From contig CASLVD010000012.1 of the NCBI GenBank assembly GCA_949398305.1, positions 1 through 36,330 of the forward strand: DNA of 36,330 nucleotides, given 5' to 3'. Below are positions 22,711-30,734 of this stretch, one piece after another. The position numbers were made by a program, and so were the translations under genes. The notes under the pieces were generated by a model. It did not search any database, was not told where the DNA came from, and saw only the letters and a list, made by a program, of their open reading frames with translations. How positions within the stretch are numbered: the first letter of the stretch is position 1; the number at the start of each line of letters is the position of its first letter. Source of the DNA: an uncultured Candidatus Melainabacteria bacterium (GTDB lineage Bacteria; Cyanobacteriota; Vampirovibrionia; Gastranaerophilales; Gastranaerophilaceae).

Positions 22711-23532
22711 ATGGTAACTGAAGAAAAATTATATTCGGATATTCCGCCAACAAAGTTGAGAAACAAAGAGGAGAAATTTAAACCGGCAAAAACTAATCGT
22801 TTTTGGCTTACTATTGCAAGTTTATTTTTCTTTAATATGCTGCAAAACAGATTTTATGCATTCCGTTATACAGGTGTAGAAAATTATAAAAATCGTGATG
22901 ACAAATATCCGACAATTCTTTTTGCTCCGCATTGCAATTGGTGGGACGGAATTGTTTTGTATAATATTACACATAGAATCTGCCATAAAGAAATTCGTTT
23001 GATGGTTGAAGAACTTAACAGATTTCCGCTATTAAGACGCGGCGGTGCGTATTCTGTCAATAAAAAATCCGCCCAGTCTGCAATGAAAGCTTTGCAATAT
23101 TCAGTTGATTTGTTGAGTGATTTGAGAAATGTTTTGTGTATTTTCCCGCAAGGAATTATCAGACCGCCTCACTTTAGACCGTTTAAATTCCAAACAGGCT
23201 TAACTTATATTGCGCAAAATGCAGTGAAAAAATACGGTAAAGTTAATTTGATTCCGGTATCTATTGATTACTGCTTTTTAAGAGATAACAGACCGGAAGT
23301 AATTGTTGATTTTGGTCAATGTATTGAATTAACTGACCCGAAAATTGACAGAAAAGATTATACAAAATTCCTGGAAGCTAAGTTAACAGAAACTTGTGAC
23401 AATCAATTTAGAAATATTTCACAAGGTAATATGGATGATTATAAAATTCTGTTTAAACAACACTTAAAATGGTACAGACGTATTGAACAGCGTTTAAAAA
23501 GAATAGATTTACCTGACGTTTCCGGCATGTAG
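22711..23532 (+). CDS. PlsC-type lysophospholipid acyltransferase
   Basis: Adds an acyl chain to a lysophosphatidic acid-like acceptor at the inner membrane. The 273-residue protein has a membrane-associated segment (about residues 31-52), the catalytic His74-x4-Asp79 (PHCNWWD) and motif III FPQGIIRPPHFRPFKFQTG (from Phe145) typical of glycerol-phosphate acyltransferases. The C-terminus is rich in Arg and Lys and may be peripheral. Starts at ATG 22711. The repeat at 23532 begins on its stop codon. The acceptor could be another surface lipid; family membership is clear, exact substrate not. Confidence 0.87.
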   Translation: MVTEEKLYSDIPPTKLRNKEEKFKPAKTNRFWLTIASLFFFNMLQNRFYAFRYTGVENYKNRDDKYPTILFAPHCNWWDGIVLYNITHRICHKEIRLMVEELNRFPLLRRGGAYSVNKKSAQSAMKALQYSVDLLSDLRNVLCIFPQGIIRPPHFRPFKFQTGLTYIAQNAVKKYGKVNLIPVSIDYCFLRDNRPEVIVDFGQCIELTDPKIDRKDYTKFLEAKLTETCDNQFRNISQGNMDDYKILFKQHLKWYRRIEQRLKRIDLPDVSGM

Positions 23533-23600
23533 GGGTAAATATTGTTACCAATTATTTCCAAGTCATCTCAACTATTCAAGTGGGGTAAATATTGTGCTAT
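23532..23600 (+). repeat. Direct repeats GGGGTAAATATTGT (AT-rich variants of the dispersed repeat)
   Basis: GGGGTAAATATTGT occurs at 23532 and again at 23582. The first copy overlaps the plsC stop codon and continues into TACCAATTATTTCCAAG, like the second half of copy 4 at 28595. A related GGGGATAAATATTGTTGCAA stands at the tyrA stop. Confidence 0.55.
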
Positions 23601-23607
23601 GAATTTA

Positions 23608-24537
23608 TTATAATTCAAAAGATGATTTTTCAGGAAATTTTTTAGCAAGTAATTCTTGCATAAATATTCTGTCTTTATTTGTAGTTTTTTCACCGTCATT
23701 GATACATAAAAGCTTACAAGAATGATTTATAATATTTTTAAGTTTGTGTGTTTGGCATTTTACGTATAATGATTCAGTTTGAGTTAAAGGATTATACCAT
23801 GGCTTTTTAATAATTTTTAATTCTGCAAGATTATTTGATAGCATATAATATTCTATCAGAACCCGCTGAATAGTATTTTCTTTTCTGAATGGCTGAACTG
23901 TCGTATTATCAAAATCGTCTTTGAATTCATTTATACAATCGATGAAATATGATTTGCGGTAAGCATCAATGTTATGATGCGGGAAATAAGGAGTATTTAG
24001 GTTATTATATTTCTTCTTTGCCAAGTTATAGTTATAAACAATACCTTTTCCGTATGGCTGTTTATAAGTTTTATTTTTAATATTGGTACCCATTCTGCAT
24101 ATGGGTTTATTATCAGGAGTAAAGAAAAAATCTTCCTTAACAGGATTCCAAAACATAGTATCATCATTTGCATATAAAAAATATTCGGATAATTCAGGAA
24201 TATACGGTAATCTTGTTTCTAATGCTTCAGAATTAAAACAAGGTAAAGCCTCCGGAGGCATTATATATTTATGGTCAACAATTGTAATTTTTGGGTGGCT
24301 TGTGTTTAACCAGTCAGGTATTTGATTATCCGTAACTATAAATATTTTATTAATCCACGGTGCGTATTTTTCTACAGAGCGAAGTGAATACAGTAATTCG
24401 TTTGATTGTATAAAACGGCATTCTTGTACGGATTTTTTTTCGACATTTAAATCGGCTGATAACAATCTTTTATTTTTCTTCTCTTGCCAAGTAGGGTCGT
24501 TCCCGTCACACCATAAATATACTAAATCAATTTTCAT
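23608..24537 (-). CDS. Stealth-family glycan phosphotransferase
   Basis: Stealth proteins transfer hexose-1-phosphate units and build phosphodiester-linked capsules or teichoic-like polymers. The 309-residue protein has the CR1 start IDLVYLWCDGNDPTW (residues 3-17) and a full CR2: FIQSNELLYSLRSVEKYAPW, then IFIVTDNQIPDWL, LPYIPELSEYFLYANDD, and a late HHNIDAYRKS segment of the CR3 kind. No signal peptide or membrane segment. A weak AGGAA site precedes the ATG. It is divergent from the XRE gene at 24678, with its own promoter (24573-24601). The donor sugar is unknown. Confidence 0.9.
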   Translation of the reverse strand: MKIDLVYLWCDGNDPTWQEKKNKRLLSADLNVEKKSVQECRFIQSNELLYSLRSVEKYAPWINKIFIVTDNQIPDWLNTSHPKITIVDHKYIMPPEALPCFNSEALETRLPYIPELSEYFLYANDDTMFWNPVKEDFFFTPDNKPICRMGTNIKNKTYKQPYGKGIVYNYNLAKKKYNNLNTPYFPHHNIDAYRKSYFIDCINEFKDDFDNTTVQPFRKENTIQRVLIEYYMLSNNLAELKIIKKPWYNPLTQTESLYVKCQTHKLKNIINHSCKLLCINDGEKTTNKDRIFMQELLAKKFPEKSSFEL

Positions 24538-24572
24538 TCTTAATTCCTGTTTTATATACGTTAACCTGAATA

Positions 24573-24601
24573 ATTTTAACTCTTATATGCGCTTGCGTCA
24601 A
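24573..24601 (-). promoter_or_regulatory. sigma70-type promoter of the Stealth gene
   Basis: On the minus strand TTGACG (24596-24601) and TAAAAT (24573-24578) are 17 nt apart, 35 nt upstream of the start. A 16-bp AT-rich palindrome (ATTATTT AA AAATAAT, 24627-24642) lies in the same gap and could be an operator. Confidence 0.6.
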
Positions 24602-24677
24602 TATTATAAAAATTATAGCCGTTTGCATTATTTAAAAATAATCATTTACTTAATATTTTAGTAATAGAGATTGGATT

Positions 24678-25040
24678 ATGATGAAGTTCGACAATAAATC
24701 TTATATTGCAGAGAAGATAAAATCTCATCGGAAAAAGATGAATTTTACTCAGGCAGAGCTGGCTGAAATGGTAGATTTGAGTGTTCAGCATATTTCGCGG
24801 ATTGAAAGCGGTTGTTATATTCCTTCGTTAAAATCATTTTTTGTATTAGTTGAAGTCTTGAAAATAGATTTACGGGAATTTGGCTTCGGAGTTGAAAAGA
24901 CCGGTAATATTACAAAAGATTTGTTGATCAATAAAATTACTAATGCATCGGAATCCGAATTGGTGTTTTATAAAAATTTAATAGATGCCGCAAGTGCTAG
25001 TATGGTCGAAATTAAGAAAAATAATAAAAGTGAAAGTTAG
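24678..25040 (+). CDS. XRE-family helix-turn-helix regulator 3
   Basis: A 120-residue regulator with a Cro/C1 HTH in residues 10-67 (IKSHRKKMNFTQAELAEM, then SVQHISRIESGCYIPS) and a short helical C-terminus (about 75-120) that may dimerise or sense a ligand. It heads an operon with the GT8 and LicD genes (17-nt and 19-nt gaps) and is divergent from the Stealth gene, so it is well placed to set the whole surface-glycan set. The start is ATG 24678 or 24681; only a weak GAGA lies upstream. Confidence 0.85.
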   Translation: MMKFDNKSYIAEKIKSHRKKMNFTQAELAEMVDLSVQHISRIESGCYIPSLKSFFVLVEVLKIDLREFGFGVEKTGNITKDLLINKITNASESELVFYKNLIDAASASMVEIKKNNKSES

Positions 25041-25057
25041 GCGGGAGAAAGTTTAAA

Positions 25058-25972
25058 ATGAGTGATATTAATGTTTGTCTGGCATGTGATGATAATTATA
25101 GCAAATACGCTGGTGTTGTAATTGCATCTGTTCTATCTAATGCTAAACCTGAAAGTTATTTACATTTTTATATACTTGACGGCGGGGTTGCACAGGAAAA
25201 TATTGATAAAATTATGTCTTTAAAAAATATTAAAGACTGCGAAATTAAGTTTGTAAAAGTCGATGATTCGCAATTTGAAATGTATAAAAATATTAAAACG
25301 CATCAATACGTTACTTTACAAACTTATTACAGATTAAAACTTGCTCAAATTTTGCCCGAAGTTGATAGGATTATCTATATGGATTGCGATATGGTTGTAA
25401 ATGATGATTTGGAAGAATTGTTTACAACAGAGCTTGGAGATAATGTAATTGCAGGTGTTCTTGATATTAGAGTTTATGGCAAAAAAGCCTGGAAAGGTGC
25501 AAAATATATTAACGCAGGCATGGTCTTATTTGACCTTGTAAAATTCAGAAAAGAAAATATTGAGGATATTTTTTACGAGTATACAAAAAATAATTATGAC
25601 AAAATAAAAACCGGAGATCAGGATATTATTAATTTTTCACTTGAGGGAAGAATTAAAATTGTAGATGATGAATGGAATGTCCAGTCAAGTAATTTTACAA
25701 ACCGCTCAAGCTATACAAATAATCCTAAAATCATTCATTTTGTAGCAAAAAATAAACCTTGGCATTTTGGGTCATTCAGTTATCACAGAAATTATTATTT
25801 TAAATATCTTCAATTAACACCTTGGGCGTTGTCTGATGATGAAAAAGATTACTGGTATAACAAAAATCAAATTGCTTCACTTGTTAAATATGTAAAATAC
25901 AGACCATTTTTCATGTTTAGACCGAAGTTTTATCAGGCATTATTTTGTACATATATTAAACCTTTGTTTTAA
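25058..25972 (+). CDS. GT8-family glycosyltransferase (LPS galactosyl/glucosyl type)
   Basis: Uses a UDP-sugar to extend a surface glycan. The 304-residue protein has the GT8 pattern: VCLACDDNYSKYAGVVIASV at the start, YMDCDMVV with the metal-binding Asp109-x-Asp111, KYINAGMVLFD and a late HFVAKNKPW. A basic aromatic C-terminus (VKYRPFFMFRPKFY) probably attaches it to the membrane. The start has GGGAGA upstream. It is the second gene after the XRE regulator and directly before LicD. Sugar and acceptor cannot be read from the sequence. Confidence 0.9.
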   Translation: MSDINVCLACDDNYSKYAGVVIASVLSNAKPESYLHFYILDGGVAQENIDKIMSLKNIKDCEIKFVKVDDSQFEMYKNIKTHQYVTLQTYYRLKLAQILPEVDRIIYMDCDMVVNDDLEELFTTELGDNVIAGVLDIRVYGKKAWKGAKYINAGMVLFDLVKFRKENIEDIFYEYTKNNYDKIKTGDQDIINFSLEGRIKIVDDEWNVQSSNFTNRSSYTNNPKIIHFVAKNKPWHFGSFSYHRNYYFKYLQLTPWALSDDEKDYWYNKNQIASLVKYVKYRPFFMFRPKFYQALFCTYIKPLF

Positions 25973-25991
25973 AAAGGAATAAGTTGGAATT

Positions 25992-26957
25992 ATGAATATA
26001 AAAAAGTTTTTATCAAAAATTTATTCGGTTACGGATTATAAATGTACGCATAATCTTATAAAAATTTGCGGAATTAAGATTAAAATAGCTAAAAAAGAGT
26101 TTGCGGATAAGAAAAAAGAAAATTTATACTATTATTACAAGAAAAATAATATTGATATTACAACAATTCCGCCGGCTGTTGGTCAGATGAGAGATATTCA
26201 GCTTGCAAATTTAGAACTTTTGAAAGAATTGGATTATGTATGCCGTGAAAATAATTTAACATATTGGCTTGACGGCGGAACTTTGCTTGGTGCTGTTCGC
26301 CATAAGGGATTTATTCCGTGGGATGATGATATAGATACAATTATGCCAAGAGACAGCTATGATAAAATTATTGAAGCTTTTAAAAAATCATCGCGCAATC
26401 CTGATATTTATGCAAAATATGTTGCTGACTTAGCATGTCCGGCAACTTGTTTTATAAAAATTGTTCATAAGAAATGTAAATACTTGTTTGTAGATATTTT
26501 TCCGCTTGATATTTACGGTGAGAAATTAACCAAAGAGGAGCAAATCGCTCGCACAGCAGAAATTGCTCAAAAGCGTAAAATGCTTGTAAATGACTGCAAA
26601 AATGATTCTGATACAAATATTATCAGAGCAAAAACCAAAAAATATATGGATGAAATTTTACAGACAAAATGTAATTTGCCTGAATCTGATTTTGTTCGTG
26701 CAATTGATATGGCACATACCGGTAAAAATTATATTCATAGTTACGAAACTTTCTTCCCGTTGAAAGAAATTTCTTTTGAAGGGGTAAATTTCCCGTGTAT
26801 TAATGATACTGATACATATTTAACAGATGTTTACGGCAAAAGTTATATGGGTTACCCGCCAAAAATCGGAATGGCACACTCTGCTTATTTGGAAATTCCT
26901 AAAGAGCAAATGGCAGTTTTAAATGATTTAATTAAAAATTCCGGTTGCGCGGGGTAA
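25992..26957 (+). CDS. LicD-family phosphotransferase (phosphocholine-type)
   Basis: LicD proteins place phosphocholine or a similar phosphoester on surface sugars. The 321-residue protein has a short N-terminal section (IKICGIKIKI) seen in other glycosyl-modifying enzymes, then the LicD core at residues about 70-180 with LTYWLDGGTLLGAVRHKG and FIPWDDDIDTIMPR, a metal-binding acidic cluster. DIFPLDIYG and a late SYMGYPPK follow. Its last 30 nt overlap hydF, which runs the other way. No choline-uptake or CDP-choline gene is nearby, so the transferred group is unknown. Confidence 0.88.
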   Translation: MNIKKFLSKIYSVTDYKCTHNLIKICGIKIKIAKKEFADKKKENLYYYYKKNNIDITTIPPAVGQMRDIQLANLELLKELDYVCRENNLTYWLDGGTLLGAVRHKGFIPWDDDIDTIMPRDSYDKIIEAFKKSSRNPDIYAKYVADLACPATCFIKIVHKKCKYLFVDIFPLDIYGEKLTKEEQIARTAEIAQKRKMLVNDCKNDSDTNIIRAKTKKYMDEILQTKCNLPESDFVRAIDMAHTGKNYIHSYETFFPLKEISFEGVNFPCINDTDTYLTDVYGKSYMGYPPKIGMAHSAYLEIPKEQMAVLNDLIKNSGCAG

Positions 26958-28115
26958 AATCCCGAGACAATATGAAATTACAATACCGTAGTTTGAAATA
27001 GGAATATTTTGTTTGTTCGCAATTAGAATCCGAGATAAAACTTCGCGTCTGTTTGTCATACAAGCGCCACAATGAATTATTAATTTGTATTGTGAAATAT
27101 CAGGAAAATCGTGTCCTGCAATATTTTCAATAATTAAGTTTTTGCCTGTTTTCTTTTTTAAAAGGTTTGGAATTTTAACTCTTCCGATATCATCTTCTAT
27201 CGCGTGATGTGTACAGCTTTCGAGGATTAGAACTCTATCGCCGTCCTGCAAGTTATCAATTGCCTGAGCTCCTTTTGTAAAAGCTTCCAAATCACCTTTT
27301 AATCTTGCAAAAAGAATTGAAAATGATGTTAAAGGAATACTGTCAGGTACAATTTCAGCGACTTGTTTAAATGCCTGAGAATCTGTAATAACAAGTGCCG
27401 GCGGAGTTTTTAAATTTTCAAGAGCATTTTTTAATTCGTTTTCTTTTACAACAATGCTTATGCAATTTGAGTCAAGTAAATCCCTTAATGTTTGAACTTG
27501 CGGCAGTATAATTCTTCCTTTTGGGGCTTCTTTATCTATCGGAATGACAAGAATTACGGTACTTTTTTCAGGAATTAAATCACCTGCGATTTTTGGAGAA
27601 TTTACAAAATCTTCCGGAAGAAGTTTTACAAGTGCTTCTTTGAACTTGAAAACCAAATCTTTATCTGTATGAGCTGATGTAAAAATAATATTTTGAGTTA
27701 TGCCCTGTTCCTCCCAAGGATAGGAAGATGTATTTATATCGATTTTATTTACTAAAATTATAAACGGGATTTTGAGCTCGTTAAACTTTTCAATAAGTGA
27801 TTTTTCATAATCATCAATGCCATCGGGAGTGCATACAACCACAGCAATATCAGTACGGTTAAGGATTTTCATTGTTTTTTCAATACGTTCTGCTGCTAAA
27901 GCCGTGGAATCATTTATCCCTGCTGTATCTAAAAAATTCACAGGTCCGATAGGCAAAAGTTCCATTGATTTTTCGACAACATCTGTTGTTGTTCCTGCAA
28001 TATCTGATACTATGGAAATATCTTGTCCTGTAATTCTGTTTAGTATGGAAGATTTTCCGACATTAGTTTTGCCAAAAATTCCAATATGTAAACGCATTGA
28101 TTTTAAAGTTTTCAT
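26928..28115 (-). CDS. hydF: [FeFe]-hydrogenase maturase HydF (GTPase scaffold)
   Basis: HydF is the scaffold that receives the half-built H-cluster from HydG and HydE and passes it to the hydrogenase. The 395-residue protein starts with a TrmE-like GTPase domain: P-loop GKTNVGKS (residues 15-22), DIAGTTTD (G2), DTAG (G3) and NKID (G4). Its C-terminal domain has the signature Cys301-x-His303-x44-His348-Cys349-x2-Cys352 that binds the cluster. A GGGGGAGA ribosome-binding site precedes the ATG. It follows rpsO on the minus strand but is separated from it by a terminator. Its partner hydG lies 13.5 kb away. Confidence 0.96.
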   Translation of the reverse strand: MKTLKSMRLHIGIFGKTNVGKSSILNRITGQDISIVSDIAGTTTDVVEKSMELLPIGPVNFLDTAGINDSTALAAERIEKTMKILNRTDIAVVVCTPDGIDDYEKSLIEKFNELKIPFIILVNKIDINTSSYPWEEQGITQNIIFTSAHTDKDLVFKFKEALVKLLPEDFVNSPKIAGDLIPEKSTVILVIPIDKEAPKGRIILPQVQTLRDLLDSNCISIVVKENELKNALENLKTPPALVITDSQAFKQVAEIVPDSIPLTSFSILFARLKGDLEAFTKGAQAIDNLQDGDRVLILESCTHHAIEDDIGRVKIPNLLKKKTGKNLIIENIAGHDFPDISQYKLIIHCGACMTNRREVLSRILIANKQNIPISNYGIVISYCLGILPRATGIFN

Positions 28116-28134
28116 TTTCTCCCCCGCTGAAATT

Positions 28135-28161
28135 AAAAAACCGACCTTTGAGGGGCCGGTT
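28135..28161 (-). terminator. Rho-independent terminator of rpsO
   Basis: On the minus strand an 8-bp stem (AACCGGCC against GGTCGGTT, one G-T pair, 7-nt loop) is followed by TTTTTT. It lies between rpsO and hydF, 20 nt after the rpsO stop. Confidence 0.8.
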
Positions 28162-28180
28162 CTTTAAAGCTTTATCAGAA

Positions 28181-28450
28181 TTAACCTCTGATACCTAATT
28201 TTTTAATCAATTCTCTGTATTCGTCAAGGTTTTGAGATTTGATGTAAGCAAGTAATCTTTTTCTTTTACCTACCATCATTAAAAGACCTCTTTTTGTAGC
28301 GAAATCTTTTTTGTTAGCTTTTAAGTGTTCAGTAAGTTCGCTGATTTTTTTAGTCATCATAGCAACTTGAACTGCTGATGAACCTGTGTCTTTTTCGTTC
28401 TTGCCGAATTCTTTGACAACTTCTTGTTTGTTTTTTAAGTTAATTGACAT
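28181..28450 (-). CDS. rpsO: 30S ribosomal protein S15
   Basis: S15 binds 16S rRNA in the central domain. At 89 residues it has exactly the usual length, with DTGSSAVQVAMMTKKISELTEHLK, KDFATKRGLLMMVGKRKRLLAYI and a late IKKLGIRG. The frame stays open upstream to 28540, but ATG 28450 gives the family start (MSINLKNKQEVV) with AAGGA 9 nt before it. The 90-nt leader contains complementary segments (GAGTG/CACTC and GGCCGGTC...GCCCG) and could fold for S15 autoregulation, which is known in E. coli. That is only a suggestion here. Confidence 0.96.
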   Translation of the reverse strand: MSINLKNKQEVVKEFGKNEKDTGSSAVQVAMMTKKISELTEHLKANKKDFATKRGLLMMVGKRKRLLAYIKSQNLDEYRELIKKLGIRG

Positions 28451-28581
28451 TTTAATTTTCCTTTTTGCTTTTGGAGTACATATCGGGCTTTTCGACCGGC
28501 CTTTTACTTGCTCCTGTTGAGTGATTATTGGCGTAAGCACTCTACAGACATGATGATAATACAGTAAAAATCAAAAATCAA

Positions 28582-28620
28582 GTCCTCGCCGGACGGGGCA
28601 TAATTGCTACCAATTGTAAC
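28582..28620 (+). repeat. Dispersed GC-rich repeat, copy 4
   Basis: Begins GTCCTCGCCGGACGGGGCAT, then AATTGCTACCAATTGTAAC. The first 17 bases are identical to copy 1, and the whole matches copy 2 in the pilin gene. Confidence 0.65.
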
Positions 28621-28820
28621 CTCAAGTAAGCGATATTATTTAATTCACTTTTAAGCGTTGCCGTTTAATGCGAGGCGGGTGCTCGGCCGGAGCGAATTTG
28701 CGTACGGATGGAGCAAAGCGAATCCGGATAGCGAGCAGATTGAGCGAACAAGTGCGAAGCACTATCAGCGAAATTCTGTGAGCGTGGAGCAAATTCAAGA
28801 CATGGGGCAGGGGTAATTAC

Positions 28821-28848
28821 AAAAAAAATCCCTGAATATTTTCAGGGA
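28821..28848 (-). terminator. Rho-independent terminator of the 28932-30122 gene
   Basis: On the minus strand a perfect 8-bp stem (TCCCTGAA / TTCAGGGA, 4-nt loop) is followed by eight T residues. Confidence 0.85.
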
Positions 28849-28931
28849 TAAATTTCTACACTACTTTTCTAACCTACTTAAATAATAATAAGTTTTTCAC
28901 ATTTCTTATTGAGGAATCGTAACTATACTTA

Positions 28932-30122
28932 CTAATCTTTTTTAGTTTCGCCGGTTTTTTCAGGTGAACCGTATTTGCTGTATCCCGGTCCCATTTTGTT
29001 AGCTATTTTCTTGATGATATTATCAAAGTTTTTATAAATATCATCGTCAATCCATAACCAGCTTCCTAATTCTTTATCAATTTTAGCAAAGTCAGCTTTG
29101 CATTCATCGTAAATGCCAAGTTCTTCAGCTTTTTCACGTAAAGCGTAAGCTACCTGTCTGCATCCGTTGACTTTTTGGTCACTTGTTGCACCGTATCCGA
29201 ATAATTTGTTAATACCAAAGCCGCCTAAGACTGTTCCCCAGAAGCCTTCATTAGCATCTGACATAAATGCTTCCATAAAGGATTCGCCTTTTTCACCTGA
29301 ATGGTATTTATTCCAAGCTGTCATATAATCCATTACATTATCACTTGTAATTGAGCCGACAACTTCTTCCATTGCAGGATCATCAGTACCTGCGCAGTAT
29401 GTTGCTGCGTAGAATGTTTCGATTGCAGTTTTTACCTGCGGGCTGTATTTAACTTCTTTTTTGCCTTGAGAATTTTCAGTTTCATCAACTTTTTCTTCAT
29501 CATCGGTTTTATCAGTGTCATCGGTGTTGTCTTTTCCGTCCACTTTATCTTTATCTTTATCATCTTTTTTATCGGCTTTTTTGTCATCTTTTGGTTTGCC
29601 GATATTATTTGCATCGTTAATGATATTTCTGATTTCATCACCGATTCTGTTTGATTCTTTTAATGCTTCTGTTGCAGATAATTCTGTTTTTGTTGTTAGT
29701 TCAACAAGTTCTTCTTCTGCTTTTTTCAATCTTTCTAATAATGCTTCGATTTCTTCTTTATTATCTTTATATTTTTCATCAAGAAGCATTGCATTTAGCT
29801 TGTTTCTTGTTATATTAATGTTTTGCAAGTTGCAGTTAATATTACCGCTTGCAATATTATTTGCAATTGGTGCATATAGAGCATTGACGTAATTATTTAT
29901 AGAATCTTGACTTGGAACTTGAATATTAGGTCCTAAACTTGCTAAAGGCGGAGTTAAAGCTTGCTGAGCAAGACCATTAAGTTCTACTCCGATTGGTGCA
30001 CTTGCATAATCAGGTATAGTTGCTACTTGAATGTCGCCGCCAAAGTTTGTTGTAATGCAAGGCAGTGCATTCATAAATGGTATGTTCGCATAAGATTGAT
30101 ATGTTACATTTCCGTATGACAT
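28932..30122 (-). CDS. Unrecognised 396-residue protein with Asp/Lys-rich linker
   Basis: No family recognised. Residues 1-100 are rich in Asn, Pro and Ala (NVTYQSYANIPFMNALPCITT), with no normal signal peptide. A coiled coil fills about 105-170 (repeating Lys/Glu/Leu). Residues about 175-225 are a low-complexity Lys/Asp stretch (KDDKKADKKDDKDKDK), likely unstructured. A folded C-terminal domain (about 226-396) has several Trp and Cys. The ribosome-binding site is GGGGAAAAG. It ends with a strong terminator and is divergent from XRE gene 4 with a 196-nt gap. A surface or secreted structural protein is possible. Confidence 0.72.
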   Translation of the reverse strand: MSYGNVTYQSYANIPFMNALPCITTNFGGDIQVATIPDYASAPIGVELNGLAQQALTPPLASLGPNIQVPSQDSINNYVNALYAPIANNIASGNINCNLQNINITRNKLNAMLLDEKYKDNKEEIEALLERLKKAEEELVELTTKTELSATEALKESNRIGDEIRNIINDANNIGKPKDDKKADKKDDKDKDKVDGKDNTDDTDKTDDEEKVDETENSQGKKEVKYSPQVKTAIETFYAATYCAGTDDPAMEEVVGSITSDNVMDYMTAWNKYHSGEKGESFMEAFMSDANEGFWGTVLGGFGINKLFGYGATSDQKVNGCRQVAYALREKAEELGIYDECKADFAKIDKELGSWLWIDDDIYKNFDNIIKKIANKMGPGYSKYGSPEKTGETKKD

Positions 30123-30303
30123 ATTCTTTTCCCCGTTTCTTTATTTGTTCCCCGTACCTATATAAACAATTTTGAGTTGGAGAAATTGCATGACCGGATT
30201 GGTTTTTCATGATGTAAAATTGTCAAAACGGTTTTATTTATTGAGTTTTAGCGATTAAAAATGTTTGTAATATTTCTTAATAATTATGAATGGTACTAAT
30301 TTA

Positions 30304-30312
30304 TGCTATGAT
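30304..30312 (+). promoter_or_regulatory. Extended -10 element of XRE gene 4, leaderless
   Basis: TGCTATGAT (hexamer 30307-30312) ends exactly 6 nt before the ATG at 30319, and no ribosome-binding site is present. Confidence 0.5.
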
Positions 30313-30318
30313 ATTTGT

Positions 30319-30723
30319 ATGAAAACTTTAGCAAGATTTATTCAGTCAAAACGTGATGAAATGGGCTTTACACAAAAAGGTTTGGCAGTTGCGGCAAACA
30401 TTTCTGTTAATATTGTTGAAGAAATTGAAGCCGGAAAAGAGTTGTTTTTACCTGTAACTATCAGACAGGCGCTTGCAAAGGCTTTAAAATGCGAGCCTGA
30501 TGAAATTAAGGCTCTTGAAAAGGATATTGCAAGTGATATTGTTTCACCTGAAATTATTGAAAGTTTAAAACAATTAATCTTGAATGGCGCGGGGGGGCTG
30601 AAGTGCCCGAAATGCGGTGCGCCTTTAGATACAAGAGTTGCAAGGATGTATGATTTGGAAGATAATTTAATACTTCATCCGAAAGCTCATTGTACAAAGT
30701 GTCCTTTTCAAATTCATTCATAA
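30319..30723 (+). CDS. XRE-family regulator 4 with C-terminal zinc ribbon
   Basis: A 134-residue protein with a Cro/C1 HTH in about residues 4-60 (IQSKRDEMGFTQKGLAVAAN, then ISVNIVEEIEAG), a helical link, and a C-terminal zinc-ribbon-like module with CPKCGAPLDT and CTKCPFQ. ATG 30319 is chosen over an in-frame ATG at 30286 because MKTLARFIQ is the usual XRE start and a -10 hexamer stands 6 nt before it. tyrA starts 11 nt after the stop with AAGGAG formed at the stop codon, so this regulator is the first gene of a two-gene operon with an aromatic amino acid gene. Confidence 0.82.
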   Translation: MKTLARFIQSKRDEMGFTQKGLAVAANISVNIVEEIEAGKELFLPVTIRQALAKALKCEPDEIKALEKDIASDIVSPEIIESLKQLILNGAGGLKCPKCGAPLDTRVARMYDLEDNLILHPKAHCTKCPFQIHS

Positions 30724-30734
30724 GGAGTGTTTTT

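Larger units (their letters stand above)
28451..28931. other. 481-nt gene-free region with a GC-rich island
   Basis: It holds the rpsO leader (to about 28560), dispersed-repeat copy 4 (28582-28620), and from about 28653 to 28812 an island far more GC-rich than the surroundings. The island has repeated AGCGA words about every 10-14 nt, an AGTGC-GAA-GCACT hairpin (28751-28763) and CGGAT/ATCCG pairing. The only ORF in it has no ribosome-binding site. Last comes a terminator for the neighbouring gene. Confidence 0.6.

Noticed and set aside
28451-28540. 30-residue N-terminal extension of rpsO
   Set aside because: S15 is 89 residues with a standard start at 28450; the extension lies in the leader and does not resemble S15.
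28668-28781. 37-codon ORF in the GC-rich island (starts MRGGCSAGANLRTDG)
   Set aside because: No ribosome-binding site, no hydrophobic or structural pattern, and composition follows the GC-rich repeat words, so it is probably an open frame by chance.
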